Part shown: positions 1 through 10,926 of the stretch, piece by piece | Layout of the letters: every line of letters begins with the position of its first letter | Position numbering within the stretch: the first letter of the stretch is position 1 | Assembly: GCA_015680685.1 (NCBI GenBank) | Contig: MNCI01022436.1 | Span: 222,339-286,338, forward strand | DNA: 64,000 nucleotides | From: Gnetum montanum | Lineage: Eukaryota; Streptophyta; Gnetopsida; Gnetales; Gnetaceae | Direction of reading: 5' to 3' | The notes under the pieces: model-generated | Database searches by the model: none | What the model was told of the DNA's origin: nothing | Seen by the model: only the letters and a program-made list of their open reading frames with translations | Program-made: the position numbers and the translations under genes

Positions 1-400
1 AAGGCATAGAACATGTCGGGCGATATATTTAACGCTAGTGTGGCTAACGCGTCTGCGATGGTGTTATCATTTTGAGAGATGTGTTGCACATCAATGTTTT
101 TGAATCATTTCATTAAATGTTTCACCAAGTCACAGTATGGTTGTAAATGTTGGGCTTTGCACATGTAAATGTCTGTAACTTGGTTTACAACCAATTGTGA
201 GTCCCCTTTGACTATGAGCCGTGTGATATCTGAAGCTAGTGCTGTTGTGAGACCTCTAAGGAGAACTTTGTACTCTGCTATGTTGTTAGTACAGTGAAAA
301 TTGAAACGATAGGCAAAGGATCAGATCTCCCCGGAGGGATAAGTGATGATAGCGGCAGCGCTTCCTCCTCGAGAGGTGGACGCTCCATCGAAGTTTAAAA
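1..400 (-). other. RNase H domain of the gypsy pol, cut by the window edge
   Basis: All four acidic catalytic positions can be placed: Asp in NFDGASTSRGG (codon at 387-389), Glu in TNNIAEYKVLLRGL, Asp in IVKGDSQLVVNQV, and Asp in the ADALA box (codon 51-53). This is the RNase H type found downstream of RT in plant gypsy elements of the Tat group. Two in-frame TGA codons interrupt it, near 318-320 and near 112. Confidence 0.85.
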
Positions 401-989
401 TAGCATCGTAGTCATCAAGCACTGTGTCTATTGTACTTATACTTTCATCCGGGAATTTAGGCTCTATGGTTGCTTGGTCATGCGTTGGTGATGTGGCCAT
501 TTGATTTGCTATGGCTTGACCTTTAACTGATGATTGTGTTGTGTAGTACAGGTCAAACTCAGCAATCATGGCTTTCCATCAGGCTATTCGACTCGTTTCT
601 TATATGTTTCCTATTATGGATCTCAGTACATTGTCCTTACAGATTACGTGAACTTGATTACAGAAGAGGTAATGTTACCATTTTCTTAGAGAAAAGACCA
701 AAGCTAAGCATGACCTCTCCACATTGTTGTATTTCTTTTCATGGGAAGCTAAGGCATGGCTCAAGTAGTATACAAGGACTTCAGTTCCATCATCTCGTTT
801 CTGGCAGAGCATAGACGCGATGGACGATTCTGAAGTGGCAAGGTAGATGTAAAATGGTTTGTTGTTTTGGGGCGGGTAAATCGTAGGCAGTCGAGCAAGT
901 GTTGTTTTGATATTTTCGAAGGCTTCCTGGCACTACGGAGTCCATTAAAAATGGACATTTTTACGCAATAGGTGGTTCATAGGTTTTAG

Positions 990-1709
990 TTTGTCTGTTA
1001 AATTTTCTACGAAACACCTGATGAACTGCAATCTACCTTGTAGACCTCAAAATTTGGTAAGGTTACTGGGTGGTTTCAGGTTTGTTATGGCCTTGACCTT
1101 ATCAGGGTCCACTCGTATCCCTGCTTCAGAGGCTATGAATCCGAGCATCTTGCATGTTTTAACACCGAAGACGCATTTTTTGGGGTTAAGCCTTAGCTCA
1201 TATTTTAGACAACATTTTAAGACTAAGTCGAGGTCTTGTACGTGTTGTTCGATCATTTTTGACTTAACCACAATGTCATCTACATAATCGTTGAGTGATC
1301 ATAACATATAATCGCTAAAAATAAACGTCATGGCTCTTTGATAAGTGGCCCCAGCATTCTTGAGACCAAAGGGCATCATTGTGTAACAAAAAGTTCCCCA
1401 TGGGGTCATGAAGGTTGTTTGAAGTTGATGTTCAGGGTTGATGTGTATCTGCTTGTATCCCAAAAAACCATCCATTAAAGATAGTAAGGCATGTCCGGCA
1501 GTCGATTCAACGAGTTGATCGATGCTGGGCAAGGAAAAGTCATCTTTTATGGTTGCTACGTTTAGATCTCGGAAGTCGATGCATAAGCGAATGCTTCCGT
1601 TTTTCTTTAGGACGATGACCATGTTGGATACCCATTCGGTGTAATCAATAGCCCAAATGAAACCAGCTTGATAAAGCTTGGTGATCTCATTGCGGACTAC
1701 CAATTCCAC
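990..1709 (-). other. Reverse transcriptase core domain of the gypsy pol
   Basis: Visible blocks in order are the N-terminal strand region with RLCIDFRDLN, the catalytic block SLMDGFLGYKQI, the MPFGLKNAGATYQR block, and the YVDD active-site box encoded at 1275-1286. It is followed by the LGFIASEAGIRVDPDKVKAI stretch typical of gypsy connection regions. A TGA separates the MPFGL block from the YVDD box, and another follows the connection segment, so no full-length enzyme can be made. Confidence 0.9.
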
Positions 1710-2270
1710 CTCGGGTCTAACTTTTCATGCTTTCTATTTTATCGGTCTCAGTTTGGGGTCCAAAATAATGTTGTGTTGGACAATTCTAGGATCTAGCCCA
1801 GGTGTGTCCGTATAAGACCAAGAGAATGCTTTCATGTTTTCCCTAAGTACGTTCTGGATGTCTTGTGCCAAGTGTGGTGGTAGTAGTGTATTTAATTTTA
1901 ATATTTTGATTTCCCCATCGGGCATGGTGATGGGTGTTTCAGCTAACGGATCTTCAGTGATGTTTTCGGCCTCTATGTCAAGAAATTTCGTCATGCCTCC
2001 GTAGTCGTCTGTTGCTTGCTGTGTTGAGGCTATGACCGCGTCGTCCGTTAGTGGACTTGAGTTGATGAAGTTTATGTCAAAGTCCCATGTAATGGTGTCG
2101 TATGGTCTGTTGATGGTTAACGGTGCGGTTAAGTGCTGGCAGTCCATTGAGCTTATCCCTGCCAATAAACTGAGAGTTGCATGAGTAAAGGGATTGTTCC
2201 ATGTCTTTTGACAATTTTAGACTATGTGTACGTGTATAATGGTGGATTATCATCACACCTGGATGCATGG

Positions 2271-2402
2271 CAGTTTTATGCCTTACCGAGCAGTGAGCAG
2301 CAGTTTAAGGCCGTACCGGGCCAATGGGTGGCAGTTTAATGCCTTACCAGGCAATGGGCAGATGGGGAAATGGTAGTTTAAGGCTGTACCGGGCCATTGG
2401 GT
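2271..2402. repeat. Short tandem repeats, left flank of the antisense gene cassette
   Basis: Four imperfect copies of a unit of about 30-40 bp can be read, each with a core like AGTTTAAGGCCGTACCGGGCC followed by an ATGGG-type spacer. Two copies carry AGTTTAATGCCTTACC instead. The same kind of unit, in the same orientation, recurs at 7626-7925 on the other side of the antisense gene. It lies just upstream, on the minus strand, of the pol reading frame. Confidence 0.75.
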
Positions 2403-2603
2403 GTTTAAACCAACGTAAAAGTGTAAAATAGGGTCTGCGGAGGAACCAGGATGTAATAATCACTATTTTTTAATGAATTTTTCGTTAAATTTTATCGTTT
2501 TGGACAGATTTTGGTGAAAAATAGGCACAAAAGGCAAAAAAGGTGAAAATGAGGCAACGGCGGCGTAAGCGGTGGTGGCATCAGCATCAGCGTCATCGGG
2601 CGC

Positions 2604-2612
2604 TATATAAAG
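2604..2612 (+). promoter_or_regulatory. TATA box of the antisense gene
   Basis: TATATAAAG lies about 250 bp before the first ATG of the eight-exon gene, in a locally GC-rich stretch. A start site about 30 bp downstream would give a 5' UTR of roughly 220 bp full of AGCGTA motifs. It is the only good TATA match I noticed between the pol frame and exon 1. Use is inferred. Confidence 0.6.
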
Positions 2613-2639
2613 GGAAGGGGGTTCCATTTGTTTTCTATT

Positions 2640-3735
2640 TTGAAAGCGACAGCGTAGAGTGTAACCCGAGCGAGCGTAAGTGTAAGCGTACAACTGCTAA
2701 AGCATAAGGGTAACCACCATACCCTAGCGTAAGCATAACCTGGAACCTAAGCGGAGACGCTGAAGGTTGAACCCAGCGTAGACGTCAAGGCTTGAACTTA
2801 ACGCTAGCGTACAGTTACTCAGCGTGAACGCGGATTGCTAGCGTAGACGCTCTGAAATGGGCAAGGGCAAGGAAGTAGAGGGTCAGGGGAGGAAGGGTCC
2901 TACCTTCACCTTCGCTGAAGAGACGGAGGCCATGCTGCAGGGCCTGCCTAGGCCGAAGGTGCTGGCGTGGTCTGTGACGTCCCAAATGTAAGCCTGGATC
3001 CCTAGTTCTATTTTTTTTGGTGCTTTCTAGCATAGACGATCCCGACGTATATGCCGAGCGTAGCGGGTTTTTGAGGGTTTTTAGTGTAGTGTAATCTGCG
3101 TAGCGTAGACGGTGTTCAGTCCTGGTGTAAACATTTTTTTTGCATTTTAGCATAAAATTTTGTCAGCGTGTTTGTTATCGGCGTAAGTTCTATTTCTTGC
3201 GACGGTGTATACGCTAAGGGTTTGCTCAGCGTATACGCCATACGCGTACAGTTGTCTTCAGCATATCACTTTCTTTCTGGTGTAAACTGTTCATGAAGAA
3301 CTTGAAATTGAGTGTATACGCCGAGGGTTTGCTTAGCGTATATGCCATACACGTACAGTTGGGCCGTCAGCGTAAACAGATCACCGTCAGCGTAGATGCT
3401 GAGTTGGCTAGCATGTACGCTGAGCTAAATTTCATTCTTTACGCTAACTATTAGTCGGCGTATACGTTCTGCAGACAGCGTATACACCAGATTGACCGTG
3501 TTTTTTTGCGCTAAGTGTAGATCATCGTATATGCTCTGTGTATAACGTATGTGCTAATTCTAAATCGCTCTAAGCACTAAGTTTGTTCAGTGTACGTTGT
3601 GTGCGGCGTATATGCTGAGCACGAATCATGGGCATAAATCGTGAGCGTATACGTTGTGTACAGCGTATACGCTAGGCATAAGCTATGTTTTTCATGCTGT
3701 AGAGTTGGCGTATATGCTGGGCGTAAACAGTTAGT
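2640..3735. repeat. AGCGTA / GCGTATACGC motif cluster over the 5' UTR and intron 1 of the antisense gene
   Basis: The half-site AGCGTA and longer forms (GCGTAGACGCT, GTGTATACGC, GCGTATATGC) recur every few tens of bases on both strands, broken only by exon 1 of the gene. Exact copies of the 10-bp palindrome GCGTATACGC are at 3229-3238 and 3663-3672. The same vocabulary fills 10,200-11,990 in the LTR and leader of the host element and is absent from the 5S array and the AT-rich right part as far as I could see. Confidence 0.8.
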
Positions 3736-6700
3736 TAAATTTTTGACTTTTTCACCGATTTATGATGTGAACTTTTGTTTTGTGATGTTGCGATTGGTTG
3801 CAGGGATAGCAAATGCTTTCTTATTGTGGTTGAACTCGTTGGGGTTCTAACATGGGCTGGCCACGTTGAGGATGGCGATGTGCCCCCAAATCTATTCGTG
3901 GATAGCAAGGGGGTCTGGTTCAGGGAAGGTGCTGGCGAATTTCTGGCTTTCTTGTTAACCAATTTTGAAGTGGCTATGTAGTCTTTTTTTGACGAAGTGA
4001 CCGCACAGAGTGTGGTTGATGCAATACTATCAGGGGCTACCAAAGGTGTCGTGGTCTTCATGGAAGACATTGACGAGGGGCCGTTTGTTGATGAGGATGG
4101 CACTACCCATGGGCCCAAGTCAACCCACCCGTTAACGTGTTTGTGGGCATTGCTGCCACCAGGGTTGGATTACCTCAACAATACATTGTTTATAGCTACT
4201 TGTGCACACACCTTGTTCCAAAATCCTCCTGGCACAGTGTACAGGATAACCAGGTAAGATCATTTGACTTTATTACTTTATTGATCATCGTTTGATGTTA
4301 GTTTTTGTTTTAACATGCGTTTATTTGCAGGCCAAAGACCAACCCAGATGGGACTCTAATTGAGGATGAAGGGATAGCCCTCACCCGCGTTGCTCTGGAG
4401 GCCTTTATGACGGGTCCCACTCTTCGCGGGGCTGTACTGGCTCAGAAGAAGGGTTCAATGGTATGTTTCCATAACTAGTTTTCCAGGGCCTTTGCGATGT
4501 GTAAGGCTCGTGGATGGCTCCGTGAAGACTGGATAGATCAGGGGCCAATCTTTCCTCATAGCTTTGGCAGCACTTCCAGATCTGCCACTGACGGTGAGTA
4601 ATAGCATGTATTAAATGCGTTAGTGGACTTGTTCAACTATTTTGGGGTCAGGAGGTTAATGTGGTCATTTTAACTTGCTTTAATAGTTGATGTACCTTCC
4701 GGTGGGGATCCCATGACAACAGGCCGAATTGAGACAACTTTGTCAATGAAGTTTGGGGAGGTAGCAAAAGCACAGAAGTGGTTGCGTAAGCGTGCTCCGC
4801 CTGCCCTCACCCGTTGCTTGGATGATGCAGGTCTCCTAGAACTTTTTATGATGCCCAACCCTAATGTCTCAATTGGGGAAATGATAGGGATCGTGGACTC
4901 TTTCAATGAGTCTTTCTCTCAGTACAGCACCCGGATTAAGGGTGTCAAGGTGGTGTTTCATCTGTCACCTGTATTCTTTTCTAACTTGTTTGGCATGCCG
5001 GTAGATGGCCTACCCGTAGTGTTGGATAGGTCTCACAAGGAGCTCCAAACGATCCATGAACTGGAGTCTTGGGTTGGTGTGAAGAAAAGCACCAAGGGGT
5101 TCCCAATGCAGGGGAAGGCAAAGGTTGTTGAGGTGAACAAACTGTATCCCCTGTTTCGAGCACGGGTGTTTCCCAAAACCCTTTCTCAGGTGCGGAGTTT
5201 TGGGGTGGAGGCGGTACGCATCATGCAGACGATTTTGGAAACTGGCTTGCGGTACAACTGGGAACAATTTTTGTTGGTGGGCCTGCATAAAGAGATAGTG
5301 TGGTTACGCTCAAATATCGAAGCACAATCGCACTTTTCTTTTTCCTTCTTCGCTAGCTATCTTTGCCGTTTTTCCGAGTTTCTTGTGGTGCGTGCGGACA
5401 ACAAGTTTTTCCTACTGGATTAGGGTCAACTATTCCGCCCGTGGGTCAAACACTTATATGCGACCGCCAAGTCGCAGGATGCCCCAGAAGGTATCGATGA
5501 GTCCGTGTCTGTTACCACAGGAGGATCATCTGGAGGTTCCATCCACACACGGGACAGTCTGGGGCTGGAGCTAGTGGATGTACCTTTAACCGCCAGATAG
5601 GCTGAGCGGGTTATTAAAGAAACCATTGGCAAAGACAAGTCAAAGTTAAAAAGACCCGAACGCACCACCGAGGAAGTTGCCGAGATAAACCAGCCACGTG
5701 TGAAGCGGATACACTTCAAGATACCTGGTAAGTGAAGCTCATCCGCTTGTTATTGCATCTTTTTTGTTAATTTATAACCCCTGCTTCAATTGCTTATGTG
5801 TTGTTGCTATTTTCGGTTTGGGGTAGTGAGGAAATAGGCCTTGCAGACCATTAGAGAGGAGGAGGAAACACGTACCAAGAAAAACAATGGGGAGGAAAGC
5901 CCAGAGAAGAGCCAAGGCGGGGGAACGGTGCCATTAACGGAGAAGACTACTGAAACTACACCCTTAGACAACCAGGATGCTATCAACCAAATGTTCAGTA
6001 GCTTCCTCAAGGGTGACTTGGATTTGGGCGATCCCCCAGAAGGTGACAAGGATCAAGGTATGTCTTCGCTTTTAGTTGGTTTTTATTATATTAATTGTGG
6101 CTCCTACTTGTTCTATTTTCTTTATTTATTTTCATGTTTTTGGCTTAGATGAAGGCAGCGATACAAGGATGGTACGGTTGGACGTTCCCATGAAGATGGT
6201 TCCCCCTGAGGGGACCGCTGAGGTTAGTTCTTCCCGTACTCGTCAGCCATTTATTTTGTAAGAGATGCCTAATAAGTCGGATTTCGTGGATGGGATCGCG
6301 GATGAAGTCATTGAACATCTCCAGCAAGTCCATCCTGATATAGGTATGAATCATTCAAAGATTAGGAGCTTTGTGTCTTACGTGTACCGTTTTAATGTTC
6401 GTGTTCTCTGCCTGGGTAGGCGCTAAACTAAGATGGGATCCCTCTGAGGGCATCAGTATGGAAAGCCTAACTACACTTTCCCCAGAATTAGAACAGGTGC
6501 CAAGGCCTGTTTATGAAGGGGTTGCAGAAAGCCTTGCACACAATGCCAAGTCGTTGTGGACTTGTAGGCGTTCTGTTGAACAGTTGTGGCTACAAGTACA
6601 GGCAAAGGAAAAGGAAGTCTCTGCTGTAACAGAGGAGCGTGATGATTTAAAGGCTTGATATGAGTTTGCCACTGCTAGACTAAGTGGAGATCATTCTTGG

Positions 6701-7387
6701 CGAACCTCTGAGATTACGTACACCAGGTATTGGAACCTTCTGAATCGTCATGCATCACTGACTCGGAGAATAGCAGAATGCAAAGCTCAAATTGATCTCT
6801 AGAACCTTAAGTATCAAGATGGGAAGGCTTTCGCTGAAAGAGATGAGAACAACCATAAACATCAATACAAGAAGTCGCTGAAAGAGATATCTATTGAAAA
6901 GCAGCAACTAGAGATGTTTGTGGAGGGTTTGGGTTTGCATTCCGCCTTCGATACCTTTGCCCAAAACAAAACTGTGGAGATGGAATCACCTAAGAGGGTC
7001 ATCACAACTGCTTCTGGGGAGATGTCGGTAGGTGAATTTCCTCTAAAACACCCTACTTGGTCAGCGGTCGACAAAGGCAAGGCTTTGGAAAACGTTGACT
7101 TAGGCCTAAATGGAACAGATTGGGCCAGCATTCCAGAGGAAGAAATCCTTCGTCAGCTGGAGTTCGGCTTAGGGGGATTCCCTATGGTAAACGTTTTGTC
7201 TTTATGAAGTTAATTTATTGGATAATGTTTAAAATTTCTAGCATCTGCTTATTTTGTGTTGGTTGTTTGTTTTTGGTGTTCTTAGCATGAGGGTGGTGAT
7301 GATACTCACGAGGCTGGCCCCAGTGGAGCAGGGGCCCCTGACACTGGTGGTTCTAAAGGAGATGATCCTCCTGTCACGGACACTTAG
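2857..7387 (+). pseudogene. Eight-exon gene carried antisense inside the gypsy element, with eight premature stops
   Basis: Exons reconstructed by eye: 2857-2987, 3804-4253, 4331-4593, 4687-5727, 5827-6057, 6149-6343, 6420-7186, 7286-7387. All introns are GT-AG; intron 1 is 816 bp, the others 76-99 bp. Exons total 3,180 nt, exactly 1,060 codons, and each junction keeps phase. In-frame stops are at 3979, 4476, 5421, 5598, 5835, 6259, 6656 and 6800; each is TAG, TAA or TGA that one C-to-T change would produce from CAG, CAA or CGA. The product would start MGKGKEVEGQGRK, have a globular centre (exon 4, with VVFHLSPVFFSNLFGMP, a style I associate with putative plant transposon protein domains), a charged low-complexity stretch in exon 5, a predicted coiled coil in exon 7 (EKEVSAVTEERDDLKA, then KSLKEISIEKQQLE) and a Gly/Asp/Pro tail. 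I do not recognise a function. Antisense ORFs are known from Tat-group elements, usually near the 3' LTR; this one lies between gag and RT. Confidence 0.8.
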
Positions 7388-7482
7388 TGTTTTTTGTAGT
7401 TTTTGTGGTTTTTGTTGTTTGACACAGGAATTGTAATTGAAAAATGTTGAACAAAATAGGAACAATTGTAGAATGTGGCATG

Positions 7483-7488
7483 AATAAA
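7483..7488 (+). terminator. Polyadenylation signal of the antisense gene
   Basis: AATAAA lies 96 bp after the stop codon at 7385-7387, in an AT-rich 3' region with TTGTAATTG and T-rich runs, a typical plant 3' end. With the TATA box at 2604 it delimits a transcription unit of about 4.9 kb. Confidence 0.55.
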
Positions 7489-7625
7489 ATATTCTTTGTT
7501 TTGTTTTCAAGTTGTTTGCACACACGACATGATACTAAAATATTTTTGGGTTCGCTTTTCTATTTAAATGCAATGCACAGAAGTAATGATAAACGATATG
7601 TAAACAGGGGAACAAGATTTGCACT

Positions 7626-7925
7626 AGTTTAAGGCCGTTTCGGGCCCCAATGCGTAGTTTAAGGCCGCTTTGGGCCCCAGTGCGGACGAGTAATATGTCA
7701 TGGCGGATATTTCATAGTTGACTAACCATTTCTAATTGTGGCTAGTTTAACGTCATTGTGGACATGATAGTTTAACGTCTTTCTGGTGTTGTAAATTTTT
7801 TTGTTTTTTTCTTGTTTATTATTATTTCTTTGTGTTTTTTGGGTTTTATCATAGTTTAGCGTCATTTCGGACGAGTTATAGTTTAACGTCGTTTCGGACT
7901 GTTCGTAGTTTAGCATCGTTCTGGA
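7626..7925. repeat. Short tandem repeats, right flank of the antisense gene cassette
   Basis: Two copies of AGTTTAAGGCCGTTTCGGGCC type (7626-7685) are followed by about five more diverged copies of TAGTTTAACGTCGTTTCGGAC type up to about 7925. The minus-strand gag frame reads through the latter as repeated NDAKL/NDVKL-like peptides. The core matches the repeats at 2271-2402 in sequence and orientation. Confidence 0.7.
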
Positions 7926-10154
7926 TGTTGTAGCTTTTCATATTAGTTGTTTCTTGATTTTCTTCATTTTTTTTGTTAGGGAGTGTATCGATCGGTATAA
8001 TTTTGTATTCTCTGTCTCCTTTGCTGATCACGTTGAATGGCAATTCAGTCCAGGGGACGTCCGTTAGAATGTTTTTGGTATCGATATTTTTAGGTGCTTC
8101 GATGTCAGTTGTTGTTTCTATGTTGGTTTTTACATGAGGTGACACATGTACAGTGTTAAACGCAGGTGTTTCAGCTTTAGGCTCTTGTCCCGTATTCGAA
8201 GGTTCACTACCCACCAATTACGTGCACGGTTTGTCGGGTTCTGTGACGATGACTCTGGGGTTGTCGTGGGAGCGGGCTGATAGTAGTTAGTGGTGGTTGT
8301 GGGCGGTCTTTGTTGATGTGTGGTGGTCGTTCGCTGGGTTCCCGCTATTGCCGCTATAGTTGTCTTGGCCTTCTCTTTATCCTTTTTAGTATCTTGATTT
8401 TTGAAGGCCAAGTATGCCGGGTCATGGCTGTATTGAGCCACTTCCTCTATGTTTCTGATCTATAAAAATGCCTAATTTACATCACGTGCATTGAGGTAAT
8501 AAAGTTTGGACTTAAAGAAATCATTGACAGCCCCCTTTAGAATTGTAAGCAAATAGGTTGGAGAGATTGGTTCGTGCGGCTCGTTGACAGCCGCACTCCA
8601 TCTCTGAATAAACTTCTGCATAGATTCAAGCGGTGCTTGCTTGATCTGCATGAGGCTTTCCAGCGTGGCCTCGGGTTTCAAGTTGTACTTGAACCGGTTC
8701 ACAAATTGACGTAAAAGATCATCCAAAGAGAAAATAGAGTTCCTAGGCAGGGCCCAATACTAGTTGAGTGCTCTCCCTGCAAGAGACACGGGAAATACTC
8801 GGAGGATAGAGTGGGGCCAACCCTGGAGCAGCGCGCATTCTAGCTGGAATGTTATAAGGTGCGCGTTGGGATCGGTCTCCCCGTTGTATTTGGTTAATGT
8901 CGGCAAGGGGACACCTTTGGGCAGGGTTAGAGGCAGGACAGAGGAGCTGATAGGGTCATCATTGTAGAAATCCACTACCTTTAACTCTCCCTCAGTGGCC
9001 GTTTTGAGGTGTTTTACCTCTTCAGTAAGCTCTTGCATTATCTTTTTGGCGTCCGCCCAGTCTTGGACGCTCGGTGACGTGGCAGCTTGGGGTTGCGGTA
9101 TACTGTACAAGCTAGATTGTTGCATGTTAGGTTGAAGGGCTGAAAGTTGCACGGTCGGTGCTTGTGGAAAGGTTGCGGTGGGCGGTGCTACAGATGACAC
9201 GTAGTAAGGAAAGGGTTGTTGTTGGTGTTGCTGTAGCTGGGGTTGTGCTTGGGGCACATTTGCTAGTGGGACTATGTGGGGTGGTGTATGGGGATTGGCG
9301 ACTTGGTGCGACGGTGCTCCCCTTGATGGCCATTGCCCCGCCACGTTATGGGCGGGGAATCCCTGTTGGGTCATGGCTATTTGGGGAACTGTATGTTCCT
9401 GGACGTGTGGTATGAGGTCGGCGGATGTGGATGCGGGAATCACATGTGGCATCCCTATCATCCTTGGTCGAAGTGTTGCCCCCAGGTTATCAAAATGTGG
9501 CGGCACTTGTGAGGATGGGCCCGCAGCGGCAGTAGGGGTGACCGCGAGTGGGAAGGTGTTGGGTTGGGGATCACTCGGAAGAGGGACGTGGACTAGTGCT
9601 ACTGTTTCCGGCAGTGGCTGTTGAGCCTGGACGAATCTAAGGTGTTGCAAGGGCATGAGTTCCCCTGTGCCAGGATGAGAGATGGGGTTGACCTGTGCTT
9701 GAGGGCTTAAGGTATGGTATGACTCTCCTTGCTCGAATTGAGCGGCAAATCCATCCTCATCCTCTGGTTGGGGCTCCAATGGGGGCTGGTCCAACGAATT
9801 GTTCCTTTGAAGGAGGAGTTGTGTGATGAGTTCTGAATAGTGTTCAGGAACCGGAATTACGTTGTACGGGGAAGGGATGAACTCTCATCCCCCCCTATAA
9901 TACAGCTCAAACTGCCTCTTTACCTCCAGTTTAGCTTGATCAACAGCCAGGTCAGCTTGTATCTTAATAGTGATAAAGTTGTACTAGTCCTGGGTAATGA
10001 TGTTAGAGGCTGGGTCCCTCCCTTGCAGCCTTAGGGATCGGTGGGGACCCACTGTGGGTTGCATTCTTGGGTGTTGTGCGACGGGCTGTTGGACAGCTAT
10101 GGTGTCCATGGTGGTGGTCTGGACAGTGAGAGCAGTGTTGTTTGAAGGATTCAT
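7876..10154 (-). pseudogene. gag: gag polyprotein of the gypsy element, broken
   Basis: Gag forms the particle in which the element's RNA is copied. On the minus strand the frame opens at ATG 10154-10152 (MNPSNNTALTV), runs through a Pro/Gln-rich N-terminal half (about 9794-9000) and reaches a retrotransposon-gag core (about 8900-8475) with SLAGRALN, then LDDLLRQFVNRFKYN and SMQKFIQRWSAAVNE. A Thr/Pro/Gln-rich tail follows. In-frame stops lie near 10,000, 9,890, 8760-8762, 8472-8474 and 8460-8462. A frame change occurs near 8,220-8,260, after which VGSEPSNTGQEPKAE continues in another frame to 7876. The start is chosen because frame and composition are continuous up to it and the candidate leader and primer site lie beyond. 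No CCHC knuckle is seen. Confidence 0.85.
8475..8900 (-). other. Retrotransposon gag core domain
   Basis: The stretch from ECALLQGWPHSILRVFPVSLAGRALN through YWALP, FSLDDLLRQFVNRF and MQIKQAPLESMQKFIQRW to LLTILKGAVND follows the usual layout of the plant gypsy gag core. One TAG at 8760-8762 replaces a residue just before YWALP, where the family normally has an aromatic residue. Confidence 0.85.
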
Positions 10155-10904
10155 GATGCTATGTCATGGATAGAAGTAAGTATGGAAAGTCTGAGTTGTT
10201 CTATAATGTAGCGTGCAGTGTATACGCTTCAAAGGACAGCGTATGGTATCAACGTATACAGCATATACAACATGTGTAGTGTATATAGCATATATGGGCA
10301 GCGTAGACGCTGGAAAGCGTATAAGACACAGGATGGATCAGCGTAAAGTGGGATGGCGTAAAATAAGAGCGTAAGACAAGGAGCTATGTACAGCGTAACA
10401 GAGGTGATCACTGTAACATGAGAATGTAAGATAAGTTTTAGCGTAAAGAACCACAGCATAAAAACTGGTGTTTAGCGTAAAACAGACAAACATGACAAAC
10501 TCAGCGTAAACACAAGCTCAGTGTAAAATAGGCCAGAGCGTAAAACAGAAAGCGTCAAATAGGTGAGTGTACAATGGGTTGAAGCGTAAACAATTTGCAG
10601 CGTAAAATTCATACAATTTGCAGCGTAAAATTCACAGCGTAAACAGTTCACAGTATGAAATGGCCTCAGCGTAAAGGCCGACTCCGGCCTAAAGACAGGC
10701 GCGTAAAACAGGTTGCAGCGGTAACAATAGAACGTAAAATAGATGAACGTAAAACAAAGATGGAGAGCGTATACGCTGGACAATTGCGGGTTAGGTTTTC
10801 GGACCGGATAGCTTAAATGCTGGGGAAGTTGGGGTAGTGTACCGTTAGTGGCGTAGATGCTTAATAGCGTATACGCTGGGAGTTGCGGGTAATTTTTAAG
10901 GAGG

Positions 10905-10921
10905 CCCTCCTTCTAGTGCCA
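10905..10921 (-). other. Candidate primer-binding site of the gypsy element
   Basis: On the minus strand TGGCACTAGAAGGAGGG begins four or five bases inside a possible LTR end (...GATACA). It starts with TGG, as sites matching a tRNA 3' CCA end do. I recall similar GGCGCTAGAAGGAGGG sites in Tat-group elements, but could not check against a tRNA. Confidence 0.45.
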
Positions 10922-10926
10922 ATTTC

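Larger units (their letters stand above)
1..2165 (-). pseudogene. pol: Ty3/gypsy (Tat/Ogre-like) pol fragment: reverse transcriptase and RNase H, open at the left edge
   Basis: This is the polymerase part of a plant LTR retrotransposon; the enzyme copies element RNA into DNA. Read on the minus strand in one frame, it shows a pre-RT segment with the plant-typical stretch AFSWSYTDTPGLDPRIVQH (about 2165-1734), the RT core (about 1709-1047), the RT/RNase H connection (about 930-640) and RNase H (about 400 to 1). The WSY-D-PGLDP segment is what I associate with the Tat/Ogre group. The frame never shifts but is broken by about ten stops, for example near 1731, 1722, 1297, 1045, 948, 939, 595, 577 and 320. 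No protease is seen upstream; the space is taken by the antisense gene at 2857-7387. Integrase would lie beyond position 1. The family call is firm; the clade is probable. Confidence 0.9.

Noticed and set aside
2463-3153. Minus-strand ORFs of 76 and 112 codons that might be the missing protease.
   Set aside because: They contain no DTG/DSG-type active site, overlap exon 1 and the TATA region of the plus-strand gene, and their Tyr/Arg/Ala-rich text comes from the AGCGTA motif repeats.
8764-9624. Plus-strand ORFs of 67-116 codons opposite gag.
   Set aside because: They are shadows of the Pro/Gln-rich minus-strand gag frame, with no recognisable domain.
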